This document shows positions 17,194 to 25,762 of a stretch of 64,000 nucleotides of DNA, in pieces (position 1 is the first letter of the stretch; the number at the start of each line of letters is the position of its first letter). The stretch comes from Natrinema versiforme (lineage in GTDB: Archaea > Halobacteriota > Halobacteria > Halobacteriales > Natrialbaceae), in NCBI RefSeq assembly GCF_005576615.1, contig NZ_CP040332.1, forward strand, positions 248,001 to 312,000. The letters run 5' to 3'. The notes under the pieces were generated by a model. That model did not search any database and was not told the origin of the DNA. It saw only the letters and a program-made list of their open reading frames with translations. The translations under genes and the position numbers were made by a program.

Positions 17194-17373
17194 TCATCGG
17201 TGACTCTCCGTTCTGGCCGATCCTCTGATTACATCCCCCTGAGCAGCGTCTCGAGCGTCCGCTTGGAGGTGCTCATAGCGGACATCACACCGCTTTGAAC
17301 AGAACCGGCCGGCGTACCGCTCACGGGCGAGTCTCGTACAGGTTGGTACTCGGCACTCGTCGCGGTCGGTCAT
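17194..17373 (-). CDS. Small cysteine-rich (zinc-binding) protein
   Basis: ATG 17373 gives a 59-residue protein beginning MTDRDECRVPTCTRLARER, with a second cysteine pair in GRFCSKRCDVRYEHL. The C-x4-C and C-x3-C pairs, about 15 residues apart, are a plausible zinc-binding knuckle. The C-terminus is short and charged. It lies about 150 bases downstream of the SWIM zinc-finger gene on the same strand, so the two may be cotranscribed. Function unknown. Confidence 0.55.
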   Translation of the reverse strand: MTDRDECRVPTCTRLARERYAGRFCSKRCDVRYEHLQADARDAAQGDVIRGSARTESHR

Positions 17374-17526
17374 CTGGCGATACCTCGTTTCAGGAATTGA
17401 ATCGTCTCAGCGCTGCCGGACGCTATTGCTGTGAATCTTGATTCCATGCATTGTACAGTGGACTTTGTTCGCGTCCCCTGCACCCCTCTAGGGGAATAAA
17501 CCACCTCGAATGAGCGAGTACCTCTC

Positions 17527-18087
17527 TTATCGAACGAATGTCCCATCCGGTGCAGGGACGAGTCCGGTTCGAATCTCGAGATCGACACGCCGAAGATGCT
17601 TACAGCCACTCTCTAGCTGGCGCTGCTCGAAATCTGGACAGCTACACGTCTCTTTCTCGATGTCGACCTCGTAGGTATGTCCACTCTCACTCACAATCTC
17701 ATAGAGAGCGCCCGCCGTGGCAAAGTGGACGTCCATGTCCTCACTCAATGCACGGCGAGTTCGTGGGTCGTTGATCGAGTAGCCACCTTCCTCGAGTGGG
17801 GTCGGTGGTGCTGGTGTTTCACACTGGCCTCTGAACTCGTCGCGACGATTGCGTTCTTGGCCACAGTTCCGGCAGCACCAGTAGCGTGTGCGATACTCGG
17901 AGCTATCGGTGAGATCGTGATCGTATTGTGTCGGTTCTCTTCCTGGGAGCCACTCATCGATTGCGATGAGTTCATGCCCGTTTAGTCGAGCAACGTCTCC
18001 GGAATACCTCTGCTCTCGGTCACTTGTGTTACTGCGGTCATGGTGGGGTTGCTGCTGCTCGCGATGGATCGGTTGATCTGTACTCAT
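17527..18087 (-). CDS. SWIM zinc-finger protein
   Basis: A 186-residue protein, start taken at ATG 18087 (MSTDQPIHREQQQ). Upstream in-frame codons lack a conserved look. The C-terminal SWIM motif CSCPDFEQRQLESGCKHL provides CxC...CxH zinc ligands and is preceded by HTYEVDIEKE, the usual beta-strand. A second cysteine pair, WCCRNCGQE, lies near residue 75. SWIM domains bind DNA or proteins, and in haloarchaea these small versions are frequent on plasmids. The Gln/His-rich N-terminus is probably disordered. Confidence 0.78.
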   Translation of the reverse strand: MSTDQPIHREQQQPHHDRSNTSDREQRYSGDVARLNGHELIAIDEWLPGREPTQYDHDLTDSSEYRTRYWCCRNCGQERNRRDEFRGQCETPAPPTPLEEGGYSINDPRTRRALSEDMDVHFATAGALYEIVSESGHTYEVDIEKETCSCPDFEQRQLESGCKHLRRVDLEIRTGLVPAPDGTFVR

Positions 18088-18345
18088 GGGGTACTCTCGA
18101 GGCACACATCGTCGCGCCTCACCCGTCAAGCGCGAAAAAACACTGTATAGACCGGCATGTTAGTGGGAAAGTGGTCTGATTGGAATGTACTAGAGGATGT
18201 CATAGAGCGGTTCGCATACCTATTCTATGACTACTCGATGAGCGGTAAAGGGGAAGGACTGCTCACGTCTATCCTTCGCAATTGAGAACCTTCCTATGTA
18301 CACCACTCCAAATCGGGTTCGAGTAGGTCTCGTGGTGAGTATCTG

Positions 18346-19530
18346 ATGACACGACATAATAGCCAGTTCGACGGGAATCGATTCGCAACCATCGCAGTGG
18401 GTGCAGCTGAAACCGAGACGCATCCTCACAGAGATGGAACGAACGACGTCGTCCCACCGATCCACCTTTCGACTACGTTCGAGTGGGCCAGCGGGGAAGA
18501 TGCCAATGAACACGACTATTCGCGCGAGAGCAATCCGACGCGGGCAGCCCTCGAAGAGCAGTTAGCCCGCCTCGAAGGCGGCGAGCATGGGTTGGCGTTC
18601 GCCTCCGGAATGGCCGCTACATCGACGACGATGCTGTCACTGGTCCCACCGGGAGGGCACGTCGTCTCCTCGGACACCATCTATAGCGGAACCGAAAAAC
18701 TGCTCACGGAACACATGGCCGGACATCTCGGCGTTGACATCGACTTTGTTGACGCCCGTGACCCCGACAACGTCGCCGATGCAGTCAATGCGGACACTGA
18801 CTTGATCTGGGCAGAAACACCGTCGAACCCCTTGATTAGGTTGTGCGATATCCAAACGATAGCCGACATCGCCGATGACCACGATGCCCTGTTCGGCGTG
18901 GACAGTACCTTTGCGAGTCCGTACTGCCAAGCCCCACTTGAACTGGGTGCTGATGTCGTCGTTCACAGCACTACCAAGTATCTCAACGGGCACTCCGACT
19001 CGATCGGCGGTGCTGTTATCACCGATGACGATGAAGTTTTCGAGCAATTAGCGTTCGCGCAGCGGGTCGGGCTTGGGAATATGCTTTCGCCGTTCGACTG
19101 CTACCTCGTTGCGCGAGGTATCAAGACGCTGCCCGCACGGATGGAACACCACGAGAAGAACGCGATGGCAGTTGCCCAGTTCCTTGAGAGCCACGATCGG
19201 GTCACTCGTGTCCACTATCCGGGTCTTGAGAGCCACCCACAACACGAGCTTGCGAGTGAGCAGATGTCGGGGTACAGCGGGATGCTGTCCTTCGAGTTTG
19301 ACGGCACACTCATCGAACTTGAGGCGTTCATAGAGGGACTTGAGGTATTCACGCCGGGAGCTAGTCTCGGTGGGGTCGAGAGCCTTGTTGAGGTACCGTC
19401 ACTAATGATTCCGGACGAGTTCAGTCGTAGTGAGGAGTCAGCAGAGATTCCCGAGACGTTGGTCCGAGTGTCCGTTGGCCTCGAAGACGCTGATGACCTC
19501 TGCGAGGACCTCCGGAAGGCACTACCGTAG
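18346..19530 (+). CDS. Cys/Met metabolism PLP enzyme (cystathionine gamma-synthase/lyase-like)
   Basis: A 394-residue PLP-dependent enzyme of the trans-sulfuration family, cytoplasmic tetramer in known members. The PLP Lys is in HSTTKYLNGHSD (Lys 211). Other family segments are YSRESNPTRAALE, HGLAFASGMAATST, and WAETPSNPL before the cofactor Asp in FGVDSTFASPY. The C-terminus has SLGGVESLVEVPS. From sequence I cannot separate cystathionine gamma-synthase, cystathionine gamma-lyase, O-acetylhomoserine sulfhydrylase and methionine gamma-lyase. GGTGAG seven bases before ATG 18346 supports the start. No sulfur-pathway neighbours are present, so the gene stands alone. Confidence 0.88.
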   Translation: MTRHNSQFDGNRFATIAVGAAETETHPHRDGTNDVVPPIHLSTTFEWASGEDANEHDYSRESNPTRAALEEQLARLEGGEHGLAFASGMAATSTTMLSLVPPGGHVVSSDTIYSGTEKLLTEHMAGHLGVDIDFVDARDPDNVADAVNADTDLIWAETPSNPLIRLCDIQTIADIADDHDALFGVDSTFASPYCQAPLELGADVVVHSTTKYLNGHSDSIGGAVITDDDEVFEQLAFAQRVGLGNMLSPFDCYLVARGIKTLPARMEHHEKNAMAVAQFLESHDRVTRVHYPGLESHPQHELASEQMSGYSGMLSFEFDGTLIELEAFIEGLEVFTPGASLGGVESLVEVPSLMIPDEFSRSEESAEIPETLVRVSVGLEDADDLCEDLRKALP

Positions 19531-19607
19531 GCGCACGTTCCCCTTTTCTCCGACTGTCCCGATCTGCAAGCAGAAATACGAATTGTCCCTAAACGAAAGA
19601 GTGCGGA

Positions 19608-20099
19608 TTATTCGAGCGGTTCGATTACGTCTCCGGGGCGAATTATCCCATCTTCGACAATATCCGCTCGGAGTCCACCTCGGTGAGTGAGTGCCTGCAA
19701 AACACCGTCTTGAGTGATGCGCTGAAGATGATTACACGGTTCACACAGTCGATCCCCTCGACAGATGGCGTCACCGACTCGAAATCGTTGTCCAACGAGA
19801 TGATTGAGTGCGACATCACGGGTTTCGATGTTTCGTCGGTGTTCTCCCGGTGCGAGTTCGATTCCCGCTTCACGTTCGATTGCTGTGACAGCCTCCTGCT
19901 CGATCAACGTGAGGTCGTACCCATCGTGGCGTTCTTCATCTGGTTCCCACTCGACGAAGGTTCCCGTCTCAATCTCGCTAAAGTAGCGATCACCTCGAAG
20001 ACCGTTTCCGGCAACTGCTTCAACGTCGGTCTGTTCTTCCATCTCCGCTTCGGCTTCAGATGCGATAAAAATCCGTTTGATAGTACCACTCCCGGTCAT
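19608..20099 (-). CDS. MOSC-domain protein
   Basis: A 163-residue stand-alone MOSC domain. Conserved parts include GNGLRGDRYF near residue 33, LTLIEQEAVTAIE, HRRNIETRDVALNHLVGQRF and the cysteine-containing LCEPCNHLQR (Cys about 118 and 121), the usual sulfur-carrying position in the molybdenum cofactor sulfurase C-terminal fold. Such proteins move activated sulfur or bind molybdenum cofactor. A TTTATACTG-like TATA box about 30 bases before ATG 20099 suggests a leaderless transcript. It is convergent with the PLP enzyme. A link between the two through sulfur chemistry is only a guess. Confidence 0.87.
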   Translation of the reverse strand: MTGSGTIKRIFIASEAEAEMEEQTDVEAVAGNGLRGDRYFSEIETGTFVEWEPDEERHDGYDLTLIEQEAVTAIEREAGIELAPGEHRRNIETRDVALNHLVGQRFRVGDAICRGDRLCEPCNHLQRITQDGVLQALTHRGGLRADIVEDGIIRPGDVIEPLE

Positions 20100-20367
20100 G
20101 TGTGCTATGCGCGTTTAGCACAGTATAAATACTCGGGTGTAGGTTGTTGGCAAGGTACCTCAGGGGTATGTCCGCACGTGTAGTGAACAGACAGTTCAGT
20201 CCAAATAGATCGAAAGGTACGTCATGCGAATCGTTCTATGGTACCCTCATGTACGGTCTTATCGATCCCGAGTCAAATTTTCTAGACATCTCACAGCGGT
20301 AGCTCTCCAGTTACTGTGGGGTATTTTTAAGCCGCTCAATACCAACGACTATGATACCGAAAGGGCG

Positions 20368-20637
20368 ATGAACGATCTTACTGATCCGCGGTCGCCGCTG
20401 CCGGAGTGGATCGTGGACGCGTACGATGTCCTCTGTACGTCTTGTTTCAATTCAGCCGACGAAGAAGGCGTCCAGTCAGTCCCTCGAGAGAAAGCGCTCA
20501 CGGTGCTTCTCACTGCTGAGACTCTATCTCTCGAACCCGAAGACGCAAACCACGCACTCACCCGGTTACTCGAGCGAGGGTACGTCTATGCGGTTGATGG
20601 GGAACTCCGTGTGACGACACCAGAGACTGACGTGTAA
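20368..20637 (+). CDS. Small acidic hypothetical protein, possible winged helix
   Basis: An 89-residue protein from ATG 20368 (MNDLTDPRSPLPEWIVDAYD). The longer in-frame extension upstream does not look coding, and a TATA-like TATTTTTAAG lies about 45 bases before this ATG. The pattern of helices ending LTRLLERGYVYAVDGELRVT looks like a winged helix-turn-helix with a final beta hairpin, common in haloarchaeal small regulators, but no strong motif supports DNA binding. Function unknown. Confidence 0.6.
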   Translation: MNDLTDPRSPLPEWIVDAYDVLCTSCFNSADEEGVQSVPREKALTVLLTAETLSLEPEDANHALTRLLERGYVYAVDGELRVTTPETDV

Positions 20638-20843
20638 TGCATAATTCGGGAGGTGACCGCCCACTTCAAAAGATGGCTGATATCTGATATCGCATATCAC
20701 TCGTTCAAATCCGATAGTACTCAGACCGGTGACGGTTCTGGCAGTAAAAAAAACAACCTGCCTTGGTCAAGCGTACAACTGAGAACGGAAGCCAATGGCT
20801 CATAATTGGGTACGAAAATCCAGGAATACAGGTAGTAGCCTAG

Positions 20844-21008
20844 TCAGTCCTCACTTTGCAATTCAACGAATGAATTGCTTCCACACCGGCAAGATGGCCT
20901 GTTACTAGCCCGCGTCAATGTCCCATCAGGAAGTCGAAACGCGGGATAGACAGCTCCGCATTCAGTACAGCGGATGGAAACCTCCTCTGTACTACCCTGA
21001 TCCTTCAT
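20844..21008 (-). CDS. 54-residue zinc-ribbon peptide
   Basis: ATG 21008 opens a 54-residue frame ending at TGA 20844. It has two cysteine pairs, RCTECGAVYP and SCRCGSNSF, separated by about 23 residues, which is a good zinc-ribbon pattern for so short a frame. It continues to FVELQSED at the acidic C-terminus. It lies downstream of the HalOD1/IrrE-like gene group on the same strand but 160 bases away. Function unknown. Confidence 0.55.
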   Translation of the reverse strand: MKDQGSTEEVSIRCTECGAVYPAFRLPDGTLTRASNRPSCRCGSNSFVELQSED

Positions 21009-21167
21009 CGTCGATAGAGTGAACGAGACGAAGTGAACATATAGAGGTGGTGGCTATTCCGTTATCCGACGCTGATCGATACGCATCTATATGGTCGCGG
21101 GTCACCTGCCACTGATCGCTAACGGTCCGTTCCAATGACACAGAGGAAGGGACCCTCGACTGTCTTC

Positions 21168-21386
21168 TTACTCCGAACGAAGACCCTGCACATCGGACTG
21201 CGTCACGCAGAGCCAAAGTTCACCAACAGAGAATCGGATCTCCAGTCCAGTGTGCGGACCGGCCGAGTTCACGAGTTGCTCGAGTGATTCGACATCGATC
21301 ACCCGGTGGAGTTGGTACTCGTCACGATTGAGACCCACCGTTTCGAGCGAGTCGATGATTTCGAAGAGGAGTTCCTGATCACTCAT
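21168..21386 (-). CDS. HalOD1-domain small protein
   Basis: A 72-residue protein consisting of one halobacterial output domain 1 (HalOD1): LLFEIIDSLETVGLNRDE, LHRVIDVESLEQLVNS and the beta hairpin GLEIRFSVGELWLCVTQ. HalOD1 is found as a stand-alone domain or at the ends of haloarchaeal signalling proteins; its role is not settled. The start ATG 21386 overlaps the end of the IrrE-like gene by 8 bases, so the two are probably translated from one message. Confidence 0.68.
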   Translation of the reverse strand: MSDQELLFEIIDSLETVGLNRDEYQLHRVIDVESLEQLVNSAGPHTGLEIRFSVGELWLCVTQSDVQGLRSE

Positions 21387-21855
21387 CTATCATCACCTCG
21401 TCGACGACGTCGATGATCCCTGCGGCTGTCGAACTGATCCGCTCGAGTCGGTCGAAGATCACTTCCGACTCTTCGCCCTGCCACGCAGCGAGGTAGAACG
21501 CTGAGCCGCTCGTATCCAGTCCGAAGTACCGTCCGACAATGTAGCCGACTGCTTCCGCCTCAAGTTCGCGTTTCGACCGTTCAGTCTCGTTGTCGATGCC
21601 ACTATGCAAGAGTGCATGCGCATACTCGTGGACGGAGGTCAGCGAGTGCGCCTCGATCTCGACCCAGCCCGGCGGGATCTCGCGGGCCATGTCGATTGAG
21701 ATGACGAGGACGCTATTGCGAGACTCGGTGCCCTGCGCGATGAAGCGGTCGAATGCCTCAAGGAGTGCCTCGATCGAGGTTGAGCCGTCGACGGTCGCGA
21801 CGTCGTCCTCGAGGGCGTTGTGCCAGAGTTCGAGGGTGTCTTCGAAGACGGTCAT
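21379..21855 (-). CDS. IrrE/ImmA-like zinc peptidase (short ArdC-like protein)
   Basis: A 158-residue protein with the zinc-peptidase motif HEYAH (residues 76-80) and a third-ligand region ELEAEAVGYIVGRYFGLDTS. It closely resembles the C-terminal peptidase part of long haloarchaeal plasmid proteins that also carry an N-terminal ArdC-like single-strand DNA-binding domain. Here only about 75 residues precede HEYAH and these do not look like ArdC, so the gene is either a short natural version or a 5'-truncated one. It overlaps the 72-residue HalOD1 gene downstream and the small gene upstream, forming a three-gene unit. The peptidase may cleave a repressor or act in anti-restriction. Confidence 0.68.
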   Translation of the reverse strand: MTVFEDTLELWHNALEDDVATVDGSTSIEALLEAFDRFIAQGTESRNSVLVISIDMAREIPPGWVEIEAHSLTSVHEYAHALLHSGIDNETERSKRELEAEAVGYIVGRYFGLDTSGSAFYLAAWQGEESEVIFDRLERISSTAAGIIDVVDEVMIDE

Positions 21856-22064
21856 CCCTTGAGCTCACCTCCGCTACCGAAGTCTCCGAGTTCCAGTTGC
21901 CTGTCGCGCTCGTCGAAGCGGCACTCGGGGTAGTGGTCCAGGAGCGTTTCGTCGACGACCAGCCAGAAGTCACACTTATCGGATTCACCTGCTGCCACAT
22001 CCGGGACGGGACAGCGCCTCTTGGACGCCTGCGCGTTCGTCTCGCTTCCAGTCGTCGCGCTCAA
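21852..22064 (-). CDS. Small cysteine-containing hypothetical protein, possibly frameshifted
   Basis: A 70-residue frame starting with TTG 22064. The well-formed part is RRCPVPDVAAGESDKCDFWL then VVDETLLDHYPECRFDERDR, with three cysteines. An alternative start, GTG 22077, in another frame reads VTILVERDDWKRDERAGVQE, which looks more like a natural N-terminus and would join the cysteine part after a frame change near 22015-22025. Thus the gene may be frameshifted. Its 3' end overlaps the IrrE-like gene by 4 bases. Function unknown. Confidence 0.45.
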   Translation of the reverse strand: MSATTGSETNAQASKRRCPVPDVAAGESDKCDFWLVVDETLLDHYPECRFDERDRQLELGDFGSGGELKG

Positions 22065-22812
22065 CGAGGATCGTCACCGCTGCTCACCTTCCGGTTCTAG
22101 TGATCGAATTTCAATACCGGTATAAATATTCTGTGTATGCAGTACTTCTCTACAATGGGATCCAGCACCTCCGATAGAGTGGCGGTCATCAACCGTTTCA
22201 CCGGCCCAAGCATGAGACGATTCGATGGCCGCCGTTCCTTGATCACTCACAGTGCGTTCAGTACCCAGCTGTAGTGATCGGTCTACTCTGTCAAATTCAG
22301 GACAGATAGTAGAACGATGTGCTCCTTTTTCCGACTGAGTCCCTGACTATAGACGCGGCTGCCGGATCTTTGGCCCAACCACAATCCGGTAGTCCGCATC
22401 CATTCATTATTCCTACCGCGATCAGTCTCTGTGCTGCGTGATCTGACGAATTTGGAGATCTCGTAAGTGTTTGATGACCGAGCCTCCCAGTTATACGGCT
22501 GGATTCCCTAGATAAATCTGTGGGAGCGTAAACCGGGGTTGGGACGGTGATACAACTCCCACACTGATTTAGGAACAGCAGTTCGTTCAGTACCTCCCTT
22601 GTACTTACCGTAAGTCGTGGCACAAACCACTGGAGTCACGGGCTTGGGCTGGAAGCCCGAGTTCTGCGTTCATCGTCTTGTAAACCTTACTCACTCACCA
22701 ATCAAACCCGCTGGGTTTGCGGGAGATCTCCGGCATGCCTGAATCAAGGTCAGCGAGTAGTCGTCCTGGAATGGATATATGGGTCGTTTGGGACGAGACT
22801 TATTCACATTGC
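22065..22812. other. Long stretch without a supported gene; two hairpins
   Basis: About 750 bases. Open frames on the minus strand (for example 22297-22623) have no recognisable features. Two perfect hairpins are present: GGGCTT-GGGCTGG-AAGCCC near 22640-22659 and CAAACCC-GCT-GGGTTTG near 22704-22720. They recall the ends of IS200/IS605-type elements or structured RNAs, but no transposase is visible beside them. Confidence 0.4.
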
Positions 22813-23310
22813 TCACTGAGAGCAGACGCATTCATGCCGTAGTGTTGCGGCATTCAGAATATACCGGTGAACTGCTTCGGCAAGTGCCAGCATTGCATCG
22901 GCTTGTTCGGCACTGGCAACCGTCTCGCGATAGTACACCTCGGCTCGGTTTTGCTTCCAGAGTTGGGTAAGGCGGTCAGCGAACTCTTGGCTGAACAAAT
23001 TCACCTTCGCACCTTGCTGGTACACCTCTGTGTGTTCGTAGCGTAAGTCCTCCCCAGATGCATGTCCACGATGCAGCAGATAGAACTGAATACTGCGCTC
23101 GGCGGCCACAAACGATGCCTCGATCACTACCGTATAGTATCCGTTCTGCTCGCGGAGCGTTCGTGCTGCTTCGAGGAGCCGACAGGCCTTCCGTAGCTGA
23201 ACGAGAGCGGTGTTAGAGACATCCAGATCGGACTCACCAGTTTGTCCACGGGTCCGCTGAAAGGACACCTCAGCGTCGGAGAGCGCTTCGTCGACGTAGC
23301 TATCGTCCAT
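22813..23310 (-). CDS. HEPN-domain protein (toxin of a HEPN/MNT pair)
   Basis: A 165-residue helical HEPN protein. Family features are QLRKACRLLEAARTLREQNG, VIEASFVAAERSIQFYLLHR and the basic/tyrosine-bearing segment KQNRAEVYYRETVAS. In HEPN ribonuclease toxins the active motif is R-x4-6-H. Here the equivalent segment has Arg followed by Tyr residues (RAEVYY), as in HEPN proteins where a tyrosine is the target of AMP transfer by the partner. Its start overlaps the end of the nucleotidyltransferase gene by 11 bases, so the two are cotranscribed with the antitoxin first. It lies 1.1 kb from the origin-linked orc1 gene, consistent with a replicon-stabilising role. Confidence 0.8.
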   Translation of the reverse strand: MDDSYVDEALSDAEVSFQRTRGQTGESDLDVSNTALVQLRKACRLLEAARTLREQNGYYTVVIEASFVAAERSIQFYLLHRGHASGEDLRYEHTEVYQQGAKVNLFSQEFADRLTQLWKQNRAEVYYRETVASAEQADAMLALAEAVHRYILNAATLRHECVCSQ

Positions 23311-23977
23311 TCGTCAGTACCTCCTCTTTGAGTTGGGTGAGAGAGTCGGATCCTTCAAGCGTCAGTCCGGTGGCGAAGATTTCGCGCAGCCGATCCCCGT
23401 ATCGGCGCGCACTCTCAACGGATTCGACGAGGACGTGGAATTTGTAGCGGTCACCATCGAAGGCTTCCTCGTTCAACTCCGACGTGAGTTCGTCGGCGGT
23501 TTGCTGGGCTGTCGCCTGCGTACCGTCGACGAGGACGAAACAATCGATATCACTTCGGCGATCAGCATTCCCTTGAGCAACACTGCCGAAGAGGACGATT
23601 CCGTGGATATCGTCAACGTTGTTAGTCAGTCTCGAGACGAGTTCTCGAACTGGGGCGTGAAACTCCGTTTGTGGGATCTGGATAATTGGATCGTTAGGCT
23701 TGCTGAGTCGGGCACGATTAATCTGAACGAGCTTCTTCCGCCCACTATGCTCGATCTCGACGAAGCCAACCGCTTCGAGGTCGTCAACGGCTGCTGAAAT
23801 GCTTCGATGTGGATTATCCGTTGCCCGACTCAAATCCCGAATCCCGAACGCTGTATAGGGATTGTCGACAAGCAATGTAAGAATCTCCCCAGTACAGGCG
23901 TGACTGAAGAGGTCCGTAGAAGGGACAGGGACTGCCAACTCGAGTGAGGCGCCTCTTTGGATACTTTTACTGCCCAT
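23300..23977 (-). CDS. MNT-type nucleotidyltransferase with N-terminal winged helix (antitoxin)
   Basis: A 225-residue protein. Residues about 20-95 form a winged helix (DNPYTAFGIRDLSRATDN, ISAAVDDLEAVGFVEI). Residues about 120-200 form a minimal nucleotidyltransferase with the signature LFGSVAQGNADRRSDIDCFV, i.e. GSxxxG and the paired Asp (SDID). In described HEPN/MNT systems the MNT enzyme neutralises the HEPN toxin by AMPylation. The N-terminal DNA-binding domain could make this protein an autoregulator as well. It is directly upstream of and overlaps the HEPN gene. Confidence 0.85.
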   Translation of the reverse strand: MGSKSIQRGASLELAVPVPSTDLFSHACTGEILTLLVDNPYTAFGIRDLSRATDNPHRSISAAVDDLEAVGFVEIEHSGRKKLVQINRARLSKPNDPIIQIPQTEFHAPVRELVSRLTNNVDDIHGIVLFGSVAQGNADRRSDIDCFVLVDGTQATAQQTADELTSELNEEAFDGDRYKFHVLVESVESARRYGDRLREIFATGLTLEGSDSLTQLKEEVLTNGR

Positions 23978-24368
23978 AGATATATTTCTTCACCGATTCA
24001 TAAATAACTGCTGGGAAGGCGGTCTTCTCCAATGATGGTGATATGTCCGGTTCGGCTGGTACTTGATCGATACGCCAGTGTTGCTGGTGTAGTTGTACAG
24101 AAGGCATACCTTGTTCTGGGGTAATGCGGAAACCCCTCACCCCACTGGGGGTGAAAAACACTACGCAGCGGGTTTGACATCACTCTGAGTCGGCCCCGAA
24201 CAACTGTTTCGGCCGGTCCCACATAGACGGTACCTCGGATTCGTCCGCATCCGGACCTGAAAACAGTCACACGATTTCATCATAAATCTACGGGTCGTCA
24301 AGGTGGCGAGAGACGGCTACTATCGGTCAAATATAACGGAATAGGTTCGATTTCGATATGAGGGGTGG

Positions 24369-24432
24369 CACCCCTCGTTTTCAGTGAAAGGATAGCCAGA
24401 AGGTGGAGACACCCCTCGTTTTCAGTGAAAGG
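24369..24432 (+). repeat. Two ORB-like origin repeats downstream of orc1
   Basis: Two identical copies of an element starting CACCCCTCGTTTTCAGTG and continuing AAAGG, at 24369-24391 and 24410-24432, spaced by 41 bases start to start (about four helical turns). They match haloarchaeal origin recognition boxes, with a C/G string beside a TTTCAGTG core. They lie just behind the orc1 stop codon, about 9 bases away. Confidence 0.75.
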
Positions 24433-24440
24433 ATCAGCGA

Positions 24441-25724
24441 CTACACTGAGGATTCCGAAAGTGCATCCAGTACGTTGCGTTGGGTTTCCGACGAATCGAG
24501 ACAAGCAGACATAACAACGTCAGGGTCGTGCAACAGACGGTGCGTTCGATAGCTTCCTTCTCCTTTACCGCCACCCGTGTGCCGGCTTTCCGTTATCTCT
24601 GGGAGCGTCCACTTTTTCATCAAATCCAGTACACGCTGGTGAGTGAGTGACTCACCAGCAGCCACTTCGGCGACAATACAGTAGCCGTCGTACAGTTCAC
24701 CCGTCGAGAACGAATCCTTCAACTTCACTTTTGTGAGATATGCGAGTGCGTAGAGCGCGTATCGCGAGTGCGGCGTACCGTTTTTGATGACCTGCACTGA
24801 CCGGTTGAGATCACTATACTCGTCGGCTTCTCGGACGTGTTCCTCAGTGACACGGTCGCTATCGTCTTTCTCCGCAAGCTTGCCGGCCGATCGAAGAATG
24901 TCAAGTGCACGGCGTGCATCACCGTGGTCGCGAGCAGCAAGGGCAGAGGCCAGTTGGATCACGCCATCTTCGAGAACGCCATCTTTGAACGCATCACTCC
25001 GCCGCTCGAGGATTGCTTGCAACTGATTCGCGTCGTAGGGCGGGAAGATGATCGGATCATCCTGAAAGCTCGAGGCGACACGCTCATCGGGAGAGTCAGA
25101 GTATTCCGTCTTGTTGCTGATCGCGACGACCGAGATGTAACAACCCGTTTTCCCTGCTTCCTCCGATCGCGAGAGTTTCGAGAGGACCTCGGCGGTATCA
25201 TCGCCGAGTTTGTCAATCTCATCAAGGATAACAACCAACGAATCGGTCTCATGGAGAAGACCGTCAGAGCCCCAAAGAGAGTCATAATATCGACTTGCGC
25301 CAACGCCCTCCTTTGGAATATATCGGTCCGGATTGATCGCATCGCGAACTTCGAACGCCATCGTCCGGGCTGCCCGTGTCTCTGTGTTGTACTGATCGCA
25401 GTCGACATAGGCTGCCGTCAGATCAGTTCCTTGCATCTGTGCAACCCCTCGAGCACGACCAGTGACGTGTTTCGCGACGAGTGACTTCCCGGTCCCCGTC
25501 TTCCCGAATAGGAAGCCACTCTCCGGGGGGTCACCAAACGCAGCGGGCTTCAAGAGCGCTTCAACGGTCTCAATCTCTCGGTCGCGACCGACGATTCGAT
25601 CTTTCTGTGGAACGTGTTGCGGTCGAAGGAGTTCACGACGACGAAAAATGGACGTCGACTCGTCCGCCATCGGGTCATCCTGAAGATCCTCGACTGAGGG
25701 AGTCGGGATTGGATCGTTACCCAT
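24441..25724 (-). CDS. Orc1/Cdc6 replication initiator
   Basis: A 427-residue AAA+ protein that binds origin repeats and loads the replicative helicase. Walker A is GKTGTGKS (residues 74-81), Walker B VVILDEID (about 168-175), sensor 1 around VVAISNKTEYSD, followed by DDPIIFPPYDANQL and ALDILRSAGKLA; the C-terminal 90 residues form the winged helix (ALAYLTKVKLKDSFSTGELY). The gene is flanked upstream by an AT-rich region with three ORB-like repeats and downstream by two more, so its cognate origin is here. TTTATTAT near 25750 may be its TATA box. Complete and apparently functional. Confidence 0.93.
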   Translation of the reverse strand: MGNDPIPTPSVEDLQDDPMADESTSIFRRRELLRPQHVPQKDRIVGRDREIETVEALLKPAAFGDPPESGFLFGKTGTGKSLVAKHVTGRARGVAQMQGTDLTAAYVDCDQYNTETRAARTMAFEVRDAINPDRYIPKEGVGASRYYDSLWGSDGLLHETDSLVVILDEIDKLGDDTAEVLSKLSRSEEAGKTGCYISVVAISNKTEYSDSPDERVASSFQDDPIIFPPYDANQLQAILERRSDAFKDGVLEDGVIQLASALAARDHGDARRALDILRSAGKLAEKDDSDRVTEEHVREADEYSDLNRSVQVIKNGTPHSRYALYALAYLTKVKLKDSFSTGELYDGYCIVAEVAAGESLTHQRVLDLMKKWTLPEITESRHTGGGKGEGSYRTHRLLHDPDVVMSACLDSSETQRNVLDALSESSV

Positions 25725-25762
25725 TGGCTATTTCAGTACAGACAACCATAATAAATCCACCG

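Noticed and set aside
17560-17590. A tRNA T-loop-like sequence (GGTTCGAATCTC)
   Set aside because: It lies inside the SWIM protein gene in frame with its coding sequence, and no acceptor stem or anticodon arm can be built around it.
22297-22623. 108-residue open frame on the minus strand
   Set aside because: No recognisable family, mixed composition; GC-rich DNA keeps frames open by chance.
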